Shown here: one piece after another, positions 10,497 through 22,246 of the stretch
How the letters are laid out: every line of letters begins with the position of its first letter
Numbering within the stretch: position 1 is the first letter of the stretch
Assembly: GCA_949130495.1 (NCBI GenBank)
Contig: OX422216.1
Coordinates: 365,886,605-365,950,604 of the forward strand
Length of the DNA: 64,000 nucleotides
From: Sambucus nigra
Taxonomy: Eukaryota > Streptophyta > Magnoliopsida > Dipsacales > Adoxaceae
Direction: 5' to 3'
Made by a program: the position numbers and the translations under genes
Notes under the pieces: generated by a model
Database searches by the model: none
Told to the model about the DNA's origin: nothing
The model's input: the letters and a program-made list of their open reading frames with translations, nothing else

Positions 10497-12639
10497 ATGG
10501 AAGAACTTGGAAAAAGAATTAAACGGATTGTTGGGTTTAAAAAGAGTCAAAAGAGATGGGAAGAACGAGCCGAGCTTGAAAATCGTATTTTCGAGGGCCC
10601 TATCGTATCTAAAAACTATCGGCGTATTGTGGACGACCATGATCACATCAAAGCATCTCCGGATATGGACCCAAATGACAATACAATTAGAATGCGTGGT
10701 AATTGGCAAAGTCTGAGAGCCACCTACCAACATTTAAAGGCGTATCCCAATGTAATTAATTTAATACTTCATAGCGGTTGGGGATAACTACTGGATGCTC
10801 AATTTCCAAAGACAATTTGGGCGTTAGTACAAGCGCTCGGTGAACGTTGATAGGACACAACCAACACGTTCTAACAATCGGGCAGTGAATTGGCCATAGC
10901 TTCATACGATTTTTTCGTTTTGATTGGCATTTTTTTTTAAAAAATTACGTGATTAATAATGTTGTTGGAATAAACAAATGATTTTCATATGATTATTGTC
11001 CTTACCATCTCGGAGGTATCCCCGCGGGAAGCGGTCCTATGGTGCTGATGAATGATGGCAAGTATTTTGTGATACTTGACGAGAAAACTCAGATTCGTGC
11101 TGACATTAAACATAAATATTTTCCCGGCGTTGAACCAAATTGTACTGATTCTCGTGGGGTAAAAGTCTCAAGCCTGAATAAGTGGTTTGAGGACATGAAG
11201 TTAAATAATTAAAATGTGGGCGCTGAGGAAATTGCTCGGGTGTTTGTACTTTTTTGTGTCGGATATATTTTTTCCCCACCAAATCCTATAGGTTGGATGG
11301 TCGCTTTGGAGGACCTTGACATTGTTGGGTCAAACGATTGGGGGGTTAAAAAATTCTAGCCCGTATTTACTACTCTCTTAATGTTATGTCAAGAGGACAT
11401 ATAGACTCATTGAATTGTTTTTGGTAGCTCATATTGGTAAGTGTCAATAAGTGAAATCCTCCATATTTAATTGCATTTTAGCGAAATAATATATTTTTTA
11501 ATACTCATTATTGTTTAGCAGTTCTTTGACTGTGAGTACATACATCAGGCTTGTTATTTACTGAGGGAAGATACTGGTGACTGCTGGCCTAGGATTAATC
11601 AGTGGAAGAAACTAAATTGGCTTACTCACAAGGAGACAAAGGGGTCAATACAATATAATTTTCCCACCGCGTAAAGTCAGATTGAAATGCGATCACCGAT
11701 TTTAATCAATTGGCTAACTTACTCAGGGTCTACTGTGGAGATGAACACCTATGTTCAACATTCCAAGTACATATCATTCAAATTATGTGTTCTTACGGAT
11801 CCTCAGAGAGGTGGGATATATTACTTGGGTGGATGATGCCGAAAATAAATCTCCGATGAAATTTTCATACCTAATGAATCTTCCCCACAAATGTTGAAAC
11901 TACCCATTCACTGTGATAGGCTTGGGATTATTATAGAGGAGACATAACCAAATTTATCTATTGTCTCTCAACATGTGTATCACCGTTATTGAAAGTAAGT
12001 GTCCTTAGGTCAGGTCTTGCCACCCCTCTATCGAGCAGTCAACACAGATGTTATTAGCCCCAGCGCACTATTATACCACATCTAGATACCCACCATCCCT
12101 TCACAGGCACGTAGCCCTTATGAAACTCCCACAAGTCATGGACGTACCACTGAACCCCCTATGACTTAGGATATACCCTTTTTAATCCTTCTGGAGTACC
12201 CATATTGATTCCAATTTCACGATCGGATAGGATCCAGGTTTACGAAGAAACAGTGCCGAAATATAAGGACCTCCTATCAAGTAATCAATAATTATCAGAT
12301 TATTTGCGATCCTCAAGAGCCACCGCTTTAGGAGTAGCCATGAATCTTAATAAATAATGGAGTAATGACATGGATAGGCTTACGAGGAAGATTGAAGAAA
12401 ATGGTATATCTGACGAGCGACCTACACCCCCACCTAATTTATTCAGCGGTACACCTATGCCCTTCGGCAAACCCACACAAGATCCCAGTCCACCAACCCC
12501 TATTTATTGACCCACGATGGATGATATTGCAATCCATTAAGGTTCTAGCCAACAGGACCCGTCCTTGAAAAATTATGACTTGTCCGATGCAATTAATTTG
12601 GATGATGAAGATTGGAATTTCGTTGATTATCAATTGTAG
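10497..12639 (+). pseudogene. Plant mobile domain (PMD) gene, decayed
   Basis: Pieces in several frames resemble PMD (aminotransferase-like plant mobile domain) proteins, found both as host silencing factors and as transposon cargo. From ATG 10497: basic leader, NWQSLRATYQHLKAYPNV, LILHSGWG, then AIASYDFFVLIGIF (about 10740-10930). After an intron-like gap come KVSSLNKWFEDMKLNN, IARVFVLFCVGYIF and VALEDLDIVGSNDWG (11160-11350), the PMD core signature. Then ACYLLREDTGDCWPRINQWK (11550-11610), LTDPQRGGIYYLGG (11790-11830), a Pro-rich segment and an acidic tail ending DDEDWNFVDYQL at TAG 12637-12639. Multiple stops and frameshifts show it is dead. Family call is moderately sure; no exon set could be fixed. 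Confidence 0.55.
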
Positions 12640-12677
12640 AATGTAATGCTCAAAAAAACTGAATGCATCGATTGGTG

Positions 12678-12685
12678 AGTATGGA
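12678..12685. repeat. Left 8-bp target duplication of hAT element A
   Basis: AGTATGGA here, ATTATGGA at 14230-14237: 7 of 8 bases match, the length expected for hAT insertions. Confidence 0.7.
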
Positions 12686-14229
12686 TAGGGGTGGTAAACG
12701 GACGGATATGGATCGGATACCATGTTTTCCATATTCGTATCCGCTATCTGGATACACTATCCATATTCGTATCCATATCCACCCGGATAGTTAAAACAAC
12801 TATCCGTATTCGTATCCGTTCGGATACCTCGGATTCGGATAATATCCGTATCCGTTTACATTGTTTAGCCATCACAAAAAATAACTATTAAAAAAGCTAC
12901 AATATAAACTCTATAGAAAATTAGTAATAAATGAAGTACTAACCTTTAATATCCATACTCATAGATGCATTGGTTGAATTATTTGTTCGGCTTGCCTCTT
13001 CTTCCGACATAATCCTATAATCACGAATAACAAATTTAACAATTTCAGTACAAAAATAGTTTACTAATAAAATCCAAAAAAATTCAGTACAAAAAATTTC
13101 AGTACAATTTCAGTACAGATTTAAAGAAATTTCACAGCGTCAAGAAATTTCAGTACAGAAATAAACTGAAAATCATAAATAAAAAACAATCATAATTCAT
13201 ATACAGATTTAAAGAACCAGAAAACAGTCAAAATCATAAATAAAAAACAGTCATAATTCATTAACAATCATAAATCCAGAAAATTTAACAATCATAATTC
13301 ATTAACAATTTAACAATAGTCATTAACAAGCACATTTAACAATAGTCATTAACAAACACATTTTTTTTTTAAGTTTGAATAAGATTTAAAGATCTATACC
13401 ATAATCTGTATATGAATTTGACTATTTGAATAACATATATAGATTTTATATACAGATTTAAAGAATAATATATACAGATATACAAAACCAAAAATATTTA
13501 AAGAATAACATATACAGATTTATAACACAAAGATTAGCAGCAGCTGACGGACAAACCTAAGCTTGCAAATCTAACATAAAGAACACCTAAGCTTGTATAT
13601 AAAATCTAACAAACAGCGGACGACATAGTTCATATACAGATTATGTTAGATTTGCAAATCTAACAAATAACGGACGACCAAAATCTGTATATCAAACCTA
13701 AGCTTGCAAGGAAGGAAGGGTTTGAGCCTCTGGTTCATCGTCCTCTGTTTGGGGTTTCGTCGTCCGCTTAGGTTTCGTTGTCCTCTGTTTGGGCCTGCAA
13801 GGAAGGAAGGAAGGAAGGGTTTGATTTAAGCCGATTTGGGGTTTTGGTTGATTTGTGTGTTTTGGGCAAAATGAGGAAAAACATTTTGTGTTTCTAATTT
13901 ATTAGGTTAGATTTTAAAGTTTTCAGAATTAAACTTCTACCCCAACTTTTATTTTAGGTGTTAGTTTATACCTAAAATATTATATAAATAATATTTTAAA
14001 CTAATGTTAGACGGATACGGATATCCGGTAAAATGGATACTCCGCATCGGATATGGATTATCCGTGTCGGATACTAGTACTATCCGTATCCGTATCCGTA
14101 TCCGTTTTCTCGGATATTTTTATAGAGTATCCATATTCGTATCCATTTCCATTTTTCAGATAAATATCCGCAAATTCGGATTCGGATATCGGACGGATGC
14201 AAATTTTCGAATATCCGTTTGCAGCCCTA
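12686..14229. mobile_element. Non-autonomous hAT element A
   Basis: Left end TAGGGGTGGTAAACGG and right end (reverse complement) TAGGGCTGCAAACGG are typical hAT-like terminal inverted repeats, flanked by a near-perfect 8-bp duplication. Both subterminal zones (12690-12865 and 14005-14220) are packed with GGATAC/ATCCGTATCCG repeats in both orientations, probably transposase-binding clusters. The 1.1-kb interior is AT-rich with repeated phrases such as ACAGATTTAAAGAA and no reading frame, so it depends on a partner transposase. Confidence 0.8.
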
Positions 14230-14294
14230 ATTATGGATGATGTTTATATAGTCTAAATGTATTTATTTATAATAATTTCCACTACAGACATCCA

Positions 14295-14806
14295 TTACAT
14301 GAAATCCATTACATATAATTTAAAGAAATACAAGTGGGGCAACAAAACATGACATGAATCAAAATAATATGAAAAGAAATACAACCACCCTAATAACAGG
14401 AAATGAAATAATTCATAGTAAAATTCCTTCCAATAAGAATTTCTCCTTAATGCACACCATGTAGTTAGGTTGTCAAAATTCTCACCATACGTGCGGGTGT
14501 ATGAATTCACTACTTCATCGTACACATCGTCGTCCTTATCCAACAGTTATATTTCTTCTTATACACGATTGGAAATGTTATCAAATTCCTCAATGTAGTC
14601 TTTAATATCCAACCAAAGATCCATTAGGTTATGCGTGCTCTGATTATAGTGGTTAGGGAGAAAATCATGATATTTTTCGGCGACTATTTCCCATGGGGTT
14701 ATTAGCTCATTAGCTTAGGTACTCTCACTATTAAACAGACCCCGGGGGAATGATTTAATCAGCGCTTCAACTAAAAACTCATAAATCACATCTTTGTAAC
14801 CACCCA
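14295..14806 (-). pseudogene. Myb/SANT-like accessory gene of PIF/Harbinger type
   Basis: On the - strand from about 14806: MGGYKDVIYEFLVEAL, then TPWEIVAEKYHDFL, HNLMDLWLDIKDYIEEFDN and, after stops, DVYDEVVNSYTRTYGENFDN and LTTWCALRRNSYWKEF. The succession of a Trp-rich helical region followed by a 'YK..YG..F...W..L....W' block is the layout of the Myb/SANT-like protein that accompanies plant PIF/Harbinger transposases and helps them bind DNA. It lies head-to-head with the transposase at 15087, about 280 bp apart, as often in PIF elements. At least three in-frame stops. The call rests on pattern, not strong identity. Confidence 0.5.
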
Positions 14807-15086
14807 TTGTTCACAATACCACTCCCTATGTCCATCCCCATTTATAACTATAAATATAATCATATTTTTTGCACTAATTATCCCTCCCCTACTCTTCCAC
14901 ATTTAATCTTTCGCCTCAGATTTGCCTTAGATCATCCGCACATATTATACCACCCTCAATCTTCTGCCGCAGATCTTTCGCCCCATATCATCCGCGCGTG
15001 TTGTCCCTCCCTATGAATGTAAAACATTTATATAAACGTCCATTTAATATCCTAGAAATCCACCAACGAATTACAACCAATCCAAA

Positions 15087-16398
15087 ATGGTAGAGTACCA
15101 AAAACTCCTTGCAAATCAAACATCCAACCTCGTTGAGATGGAAGATTATGAAGAACTAATTTCCGCTCAAACCTCCAATGTCAACAAAGCCAAGAAGAAA
15201 AATAACATAGCTATGGTCCGCATGTAACGAATACAACATATGGCCTTACATAACATTATTTGCGATTCCCAGGAGGATCAAACAAGGAGGACGATATATT
15301 GGACAAGAGAAGTGGGCCATGAAAGACTAATCGATGAATACTTTGGTGAAACATGAGTATATAAAGACTAACAAGCTCTTTATGGACATATTCACGAGGC
15401 GGTGTGTATGTATGATTCATGGTTTGTATAAAAACCCGATGCTCTGGGCCGTCTTGACCTCTCCTCGCATCAAAAAATTATTTATTCCTTACGAATGGTA
15501 ACATATGGGTCGTCTGGGTATATCAATGGAGAGTACTTGTGTATTGAGGAATCTAAAACCCAGAAGGCCTTGGTTAGGTTAGACCTATCCATTGTTGCGA
15601 TCTTTGGCCTTGAGTATAACAGAAAGCCTATGACTCTCGATGTGCAACAACTTATTGAACAAAATTAGGCATGTGGATTCCTTGGAATGTTGGGGAGAAT
15701 AGACTGCATGCATTAGGAGTGGAAAAATTGCCCAACCAAATGGCATGGCCAATATAGGGATATAAAAAATCACCATCAATTATACTAGAGGCAGGGGCAT
15801 CACATGACCTGTGGATATGGAGGACATTTTTTAGGATGATGGGTAGTTACAATGACATTAATGTGTTGAACCGCTCTTTTGTTTTCTCTGACCTAGTCCA
15901 CGATAAAACACCACCAGTCCAATTTCTAATAAATAACAATGTCTATGATATGGGTATTTTTTTTGCCAATGGCATATATCCTCCTTACGTATCATTGGTG
16001 AAACTTTTAAAGGCCAACCGACTAAAAGCGAAAACTATCCACACAAGTGTAAGAGGGGGTGAGAAAAAAATGTAGAACGAGCGTTTGGTGTTCTTCAACT
16101 AAGGGTCGCCTTTGTTCATACGCCAACGAAACTATGGAGCGAGGATATATTATCGGTGATTATGCATTCATGCATCATAATGCACAACATGATTGTTGAA
16201 TACGAGTGTCGTGATTGTCATTGGAGAGAAGAATACGACTTCCCACCTGACCTAGTTCCTACGTTTCATTACACTCTCGAGCAACATTATGCGATTGAGG
16301 CGAGGACATTGCACATGCATGATATAAGGAATCATTTACAACTTTATGCAGATCTCATTGTACATGTTTGGGAACACTTTGCCAACACTAGTGTGTGA
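15087..16398 (+). pseudogene. PIF/Harbinger transposase (DDE, HARBI1-like), broken
   Basis: Starts at ATG 15087 (MVEYQKLLANQ). Fragments in order: EYFGET (about 15340), DLSSHQKIIYSLRMVTYGSS (15455-15520), GFLGMLGRIDCMH with the first catalytic Asp (15675-15715), WKNCPTKWHGQY (15720-15760), GSYNDINVLN with the second Asp (15842-15870), MGIFFANGIYPPYV (15945-15990), and after a frameshift near 16070 the region expected to hold the catalytic Glu. It closes with CIIMHNMIVE (16170-16205), the conserved 'ILHNMIVEDE' block. Many stops plus frameshifts make it inactive. Flanking Myb/SANT-like relics support the family. Terminal repeats and the 3-bp duplication were not found. Confidence 0.8.
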
Positions 16399-16940
16399 TT
16401 GTACCCCATTTAAGTTTTGTACCCAAATTAAGTTTATGTATGGAAAATTTAAGCAAATTTATTTCCCTATTTTAATAATTATAATACAACATAGGACAAA
16501 CAATAAGAAGAAATAGCAGGTTATATACTCAATCCTAGATACTTAAAATCTAGAATGTCTTCCATGTGGTGGATAATTTGGAAAGTTGGGTTGTCCTTAT
16601 TGGGTTCGAGATTTGTTGAGTATATTGCCCACTAGGTATTCATGGTATTACCTCTGGGATTAATTAATGTGAGAGGTGTCCGTACTCATAATATGTTGGT
16701 CAAGCAATATTTATTCATGGTTATCTTTCCTCTCCAACGCTAATCGTGTGCGTTCGCTGCTCTCCAAACTACACTCCTAAAGATGAAGTGAACGATTAGG
16801 CCCCTCTTCAACCTTTTCATCTCGTACACGCTCAACCTGACATGATCGTTCGAATGATTCGTTGAACCCGACACAACTACTGAGTATTTCTCAATTAATC
16901 TCAATGTTTGTAGCCTTCACTTTTCCTTTAGCTCTTTGCT
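16399..16940. other. Spacer between transposase and second Myb/SANT-like gene
   Basis: No gene recognised. It separates two convergent relics and may contain the 3' end of the PIF-type element. Confidence 0.4.
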
Positions 16941-17581
16941 TCATCTATTTCCTTCCTGATGGTCTGGGATAAGGCCTTTCGATACCAATTTTTGCCCCAT
17001 CTTCCAAATTAACTGAGGGTCCCCCACGTTCGAACTTCCTTCGCTATCTGTCTCACCGGTTTGTGGTGAGTCAAAATGAAATTGAGGGGAGTCTAAAAAT
17101 GTTTGGAAAGTTTGAAATTTGTGGAGTTTTTTTTTTAAATTTGGTAACAAGATTCAAAATTAAATAATTTCCCTTGTTGTCTAGCTGAAATGCTAGATTA
17201 GCCGTAGTAACCCGAAATAAGACGACAACTTAGTTTTATTATATCATTAGCAACATATTTACGAGATTTTAAAAAAAATTTACAAAATAATAGTGAATTT
17301 ACCCAATCAACGTTCACAGTGCCACTAGCATAACATGTCACAGATGCTTCTTTGAATTTAGAAACATATAACATTATGCATTTTGAAATTTTACTATAAT
17401 GGGTTTGTAGGTTGCCTCCCACCCGATTTTCAGTGACACCCTCAGATGAATTGTATGCTTCGGCGACTACATCCCAAAACATTGGGTCGATTATTTCCTC
17501 GTAAACCATCATTTGTTCTATTTACATAGCGGTGCATAGTACATCGTCATTGTGTTGAGACATGTTTTGACCACGAACCAT
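16941..17581 (-). pseudogene. Second Myb/SANT-like accessory gene
   Basis: From ATG 17579-17581 on the - strand (MVRGQNMSQ), an in-frame TAA lies at about 17524, then MFWDVVAEAYNSSEGVTENR and GNLQTHYSKISKCIMLYVSK match the Myb/SANT-like accessory proteins of PIF/Harbinger elements. A frame break near 17198 leads to FQTFLDSPQFHFDSPQTGE and a Ser/Thr/Pro-rich linker ending near 16941, like the C-terminal linker of those proteins. It is a different copy from the one at 14.3-14.8 kb and points towards the transposase in convergent orientation. Either two PIF elements are superimposed here or one accessory gene was duplicated. Confidence 0.6.
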
Positions 17582-18254
17582 TGTAAAAGAACCAAAAATT
17601 AATATTTAAACGAATATACATTTTTTGTTAACGATTTTCGTAAATATATAACATATATTGCATCTAAAATCAAAAGATTAGGAAACATATTATGAGAAAT
17701 TGTTTTCAATAATAACATTGAGAGTAGGATATTTGGTAAAACGAATTGACTGCTATCTATAAAAAAAATATATCCGTTGCAAAATAATAAATAGCCATTG
17801 TAAACATATGTGTCTAAAAATATAATAAAGTAAAGTTAGTTTAAAATCCTAGGCAGAACATCATGTTCCGTTTTAGGCTTTTATTTATTTATTTATTGTT
17901 AGGTGGAACAAGGTTTTCCGTTTTAGGTGGGCCCCACAAAAAAAACCAACTGAGCTATTTCTATATTTGTTATTTTTTACACTACCAACGTCTAAATATA
18001 CCCCTTTGCACTACCCACAACATCCGTATATACCAAATATCTACAAGTTTACACTGCCAATAAGGGTTTCTCTAAGAGATTGAGATTTGAATTAAAGTAA
18101 CTGTTGTCTAATATCCTCTATGCAGTCTTCTCATGTGACATTTGAAAAGCCCCCATAAATTGTTACCCTAGATGTCTTAGTTGTAAGAGTAGTGTTATAA
18201 CACAATTTTTTACCAAGATGCCCTTGCTTTAACGTGGCATACTTTTAAAGTAGG
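17582..18254. other. AT-rich spacer
   Basis: No gene or mobile element recognised. A small ATTT-rich tract lies near 17880-17900. Confidence 0.5.
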
Positions 18255-18765
18255 TGTTGACGCAAAAATTCTCCATCTATGTGGTAATATTTATACTTAT
18301 TCGGCACGCACCCGAGGAAAGTTAGTCGGCACCCGAGGATAGTTGGTCGGCATACCAACCAACGCAAGGCATACCAAGCAACTCAATGAAGATCAACCAT
18401 CCTAGAAGACCAACAGTTAGATTCATTGTATATAGACATAAATGTCTGAATGTATAAAGACATTATATCTCTTTAACTCCCACCACTATAAATACATGTA
18501 TTCCATTAGCTAAAGGGAGGACAACTAAGAAACACCATACACAAGATACACACTCTTTCTCTCTCTACACCATATTGTGCTATTGTACACCCCTAGGAAT
18601 AAAATAACAGTGGACGTAGGCTTTATTCATAGACGAACCACTTTAAAAACCTTTTGTCTCTTATATGTTTGATGTGAATGTTTATCTTCATCTTCAATCT
18701 CATCCACATCATTTATTTGCTGTTGACGCCACTAAAATGGCAGAGGCCATTTTTTGTCTTCAACA
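18255..18765 (+). repeat. 5' LTR of LARD-like element
   Basis: Runs from TGTTGACGCAAAAATTC to ...GTCTTCAACA. Compared with the 3' LTR it lacks about 42 bp near 18280 (the CCAATCAG-containing part). It has about 75 extra bases near its 3' end that the other copy lost. TATA-like CTATAAATAC lies at about 18486. Confidence 0.85.
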
Positions 18766-18767
18766 GA

Positions 18768-18787
18768 TTGGCGCCATCTGTGGGAAC
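18768..18787 (+). promoter_or_regulatory. Primer binding site of LARD-like element
   Basis: TTGGCGCCATCTGTGGGAAC, two bases after the LTR end, is of the TGGCGCC type used by many plant Ty3 elements to prime with a tRNA 3' end. The matching tRNA species was not determined. Confidence 0.75.
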
Positions 18788-19604
18788 GTGTTACAAGCAT
18801 TGTTCTCCATCAAAAGCTAAGTTTTTATTTTCTCTACGTATAATCAATTATACATACATCTTTTGATTCAATCATGATTTTTAGGTTTATATACATAAAT
18901 TAATTGTCCAATTTTTATCTACAAAATGTTGCATATCATGATTTTTAAATCATAACTGTTAGATTAATTCTTATTGAGAAATCTGTAAAATGGTGGATTT
19001 CATAAATCATAACTTTGGGCTTGATTCTCAAGTTTAAATTTTATATCATGAAATAAACATCAACGAATTTCTTTAAGCATAAACTTCTCTACATAAATTT
19101 GATTCGTGTGTATATCTGCCATCAAATCTGGATTATTTGATTCCTGGATCTTAGAATTTTGAGAATGGATAGACACTCTTGTTAAAAATATTGACAGTAT
19201 TTACAAATATATCTGGCACTGTTTGTTTTTAGATAATTTATTCTCAAGAGATTTACGAATCGGAGTGAATTTGAGATTCAGAGTGAAAATTACTTCAAAA
19301 TCCATTGAACAGAATACCAAACGCCCAATCCATTATCCAGGTTTATACGATCAAAAAATAATATAACAACCGGTTGGAGAATTCACAAAACCCACAACCC
19401 AACTGATCGTCTATGACCTCTCTCTTCCCCAAGATTTTTTTATGGTTGAAAATTTGTATTCTGAAATCCATAAACGGGGTTGATTAAAAAACCAACCGAC
19501 TGCAATAATCAGACGATTTATTCCCTGATTTTATTATTTACCCACTTCGATTATCTGTGATTGTTATAATTACTAACAATTTTTCAGGATTGTTTTCTCT
19601 CATC

Positions 19605-20770
19605 CATCTCCGATTTTTCTTATCGGTTGGCAGTCAAAGCTGTCCATGGCCGACACAAAATCTAGTCGAATCAACTGCTTACTTATATAAACCTTACCGA
19701 CCTGAAAAATTTATCAGCCTATTGGTCGGCAATCACTTTCTGAGATGACCATCAGTTGATCGGCAACAAAAGAAAATACAGACAACAGGTCGGGGGATTT
19801 CCTATTCCTGGTAGGCACAATCTATCACAGGAGGGGGGAAATTATTATTGCTCGATAATACCAATTATTAGTCGGCAATAGGTGCTACACACATTGGGAG
19901 TCTCTGGATCACATATCACTGTGAAGAAACAATGATACACGCTTTATAATTGGAAACCAGTTGTATTGTAATTTCTGTTCGGATCCCATCTTCGACCAGT
20001 ATATCATTATCTCAGAGAACCTATACTTAGGTGGAAAATAAAAAATCAGGGTCTAATGACCAGTGCCTAGATAATAGATCTCAGACTTGTTGGTCGGCAC
20101 ACATCAACAACATTCGGAGGTACTCATCATGATCGACGATACTCTATAAGCAACAATTATTCTTAGTCGGAGAGTAACATTGTAGCTCGGAGGAACCAAT
20201 TACTAGTCGATAGCAGGTGTTACACAGAACAAAGGGATCCCGACCTATTATTTATACTACAGCAACAAGGTCAAAAAAGCTCCCGACCATCTATTACTGG
20301 TCGGTGGTATGATTTTGATAACAATGCCAGGTTTTGATCTATTTTTAGTCGGAGACTCATACTTCAGGTCAGCGCCAGATTAGCACAGGTCGGAGACTTC
20401 CTGACTTCATATAATAGCTCGATGGCAGATATATAACGAGAACGAATAGTTCACAACCGTATATCACTGGTCAGGGGCAACTATTGGTGCTCAGCAATAT
20501 CATTTATTGGTCGGAGGCACTTCATTCTAATCGACGACGAATAATATGCAGTTTAATGAGTTCCAGATCTCCTATTCATTGATCGACAACATCTATTCTT
20601 GGTCGGCTACTGTCGGCAACAATAATTCTTGGTCGGAGGCACATCTAGTGTTGATCGGCGACCATTTAATGCAAAAAATCATGATTGGTATCATCTCACT
20701 GTTGGTCAGCAATAGCTCCAGACCATCTTTTGCTGGTCGGCATCAGTTATTATAGGTCGGCATTTATAAC
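19605..20770 (+). repeat. Dispersed GTCGG motif zone in LARD interior
   Basis: At least fifteen GGTCGGCA/GGTCGGAGGC/GATCGGC motifs in one orientation, spaced tens to about 100 bp apart, in otherwise AT-rich non-coding DNA. The same motif occurs in the element's LTRs (AGTTGGTCGGCA). Function unknown; possibly an eroded array. Confidence 0.6.
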
Positions 20771-21959
20771 ATGTTGACGATGGAAGGTTATGACTTGAAT
20801 GGATTTATTTTCTCAAAATGAAGAAATATCAATTTTGACTTTGTCAAAATCCCCACCATGCTGCTAAAAAACGAGACAACCCCCATATCCTTTGTTAATT
20901 CACGACAGGGGAATTTTTAGTGCATACCTTATTATTCTTTATTCTGAAATAATTTTCAAACATCAACTTATATCTGATTAAGTCGCTGGAGTTTAAATAA
21001 TTTTAAGAAAAATTCTAGATTAAATTTTATGCCTTACATATGGAACGTACTTGATAAAAATTTTCTCATATGATACAAATTTGGCACAAAACATATTATT
21101 TCATATTTTGAAATTTTTATTGCCTTACGCTGATACACATCATATATTGTTTGGCTGAATAATTATTCTCATGACAATAACTATTTGAACTAGTCTCAAC
21201 AGGGGTTCGAGCAACTGATTAAAATTCCATAGGGACAAGATTCAATCCTGACGAAAGCTCGGCCACCATCTTAAACTTCTGGAAACTATTATTGCTCGAC
21301 ATCAGGCAATTTTGCCCAGATCAACCAACATATGTTATTTCATATTTTTGATATTGTTATTGCCCAAGCATATACATATCATATATATTGACTAGTTGAC
21401 TAAATTATTCTCATGACTAATCAACTCTGCCTATACATATGGTAGGGCAAGTCATTAATTTTTACAGGTACAAGATTCGGTACCAACGAATGCTACGAAA
21501 TAATCTTAAACTTTTGGAAAATATTATCATTGCCCGGCATTATGAAATTTCACCTCAGCGAGGAACTATTGATTTTATTATTGCTCTGATATATGCTCAA
21601 GCACAAATTATTCTATATATCCATTGGGATTCATATTCTATATTCATCTCACCATGGATCTCAACGAGATACTTATTATCATATTCAGCTCCGAGGAGAA
21701 CTACAACATTTGTTATATTTCACCCCCAACGGATAGTTGGTCAGGGTAATTCTTATTTATATTCAGGCCCGACAAAGTACTCGGCCATTTTCTCATGTTC
21801 TGGAAAATATTATTCATGTTTGGCATTATACAATTTCGCCTCGACAGATCAACGGGACACTTTATTATTATTCTGAATCATTGTTTATATCTATTCAGAT
21901 GCATATTCTATATTTATCTCAACATGGAGCTCGGCAAAATATTTATAATCATATATTAA

Positions 21960-22065
21960 GCTCCAAGGAGGTCTCCATCATTTATATTATCTTATTCCCA
22001 ACAATCTATTGAGGAGGTCTCCAGCATTTATTATATCTTATTCCCAACATTCTGTTGGTCAGCTC
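21960..22065 (+). repeat. Short direct duplication in LARD interior
   Basis: GGAGGTCTCCA(T/G)CATTTAT followed by TATCTTATTCCCAACA occurs twice, starting near 21968 and 22013. It precedes the hairpin array. Confidence 0.7.
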
Positions 22066-22089
22066 CGAGGAAGTATCTAGCATTTATTA

Positions 22090-22246
22090 TCAATTACCAC
22101 CAACTTCGGTTGGTCGAGAACTCAATTACCACCAACTCCGGTTGGTCGGGAACTTAATACCACCAACTCCGATTGGTCGTCAATTCAATTACCACCAACT
22201 CTGGTTGGTCGGTTACTCTATACCACCAACTCCGGTTGGTCGACAA
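22090..22246 (+). repeat. Tandem array of five small hairpins
   Basis: Five units of 31-32 bp, each containing ACCAACTCCGGTTGGTCG or a one- or two-base variant. The arms ACCAAC and GTTGGT pair over a short loop. Unit cores start near 22099, 22130, 22161, 22193 and 22223. Confidence 0.9.

Noticed and set aside
18768..18787. tRNA gene
   Set aside because: Only a primer-site length match to a tRNA 3' end; no cloverleaf around it.
22090..22246. CRISPR-like regular repeats
   Set aside because: Units are contiguous hairpins without unique spacers, in plant DNA inside a retroelement.
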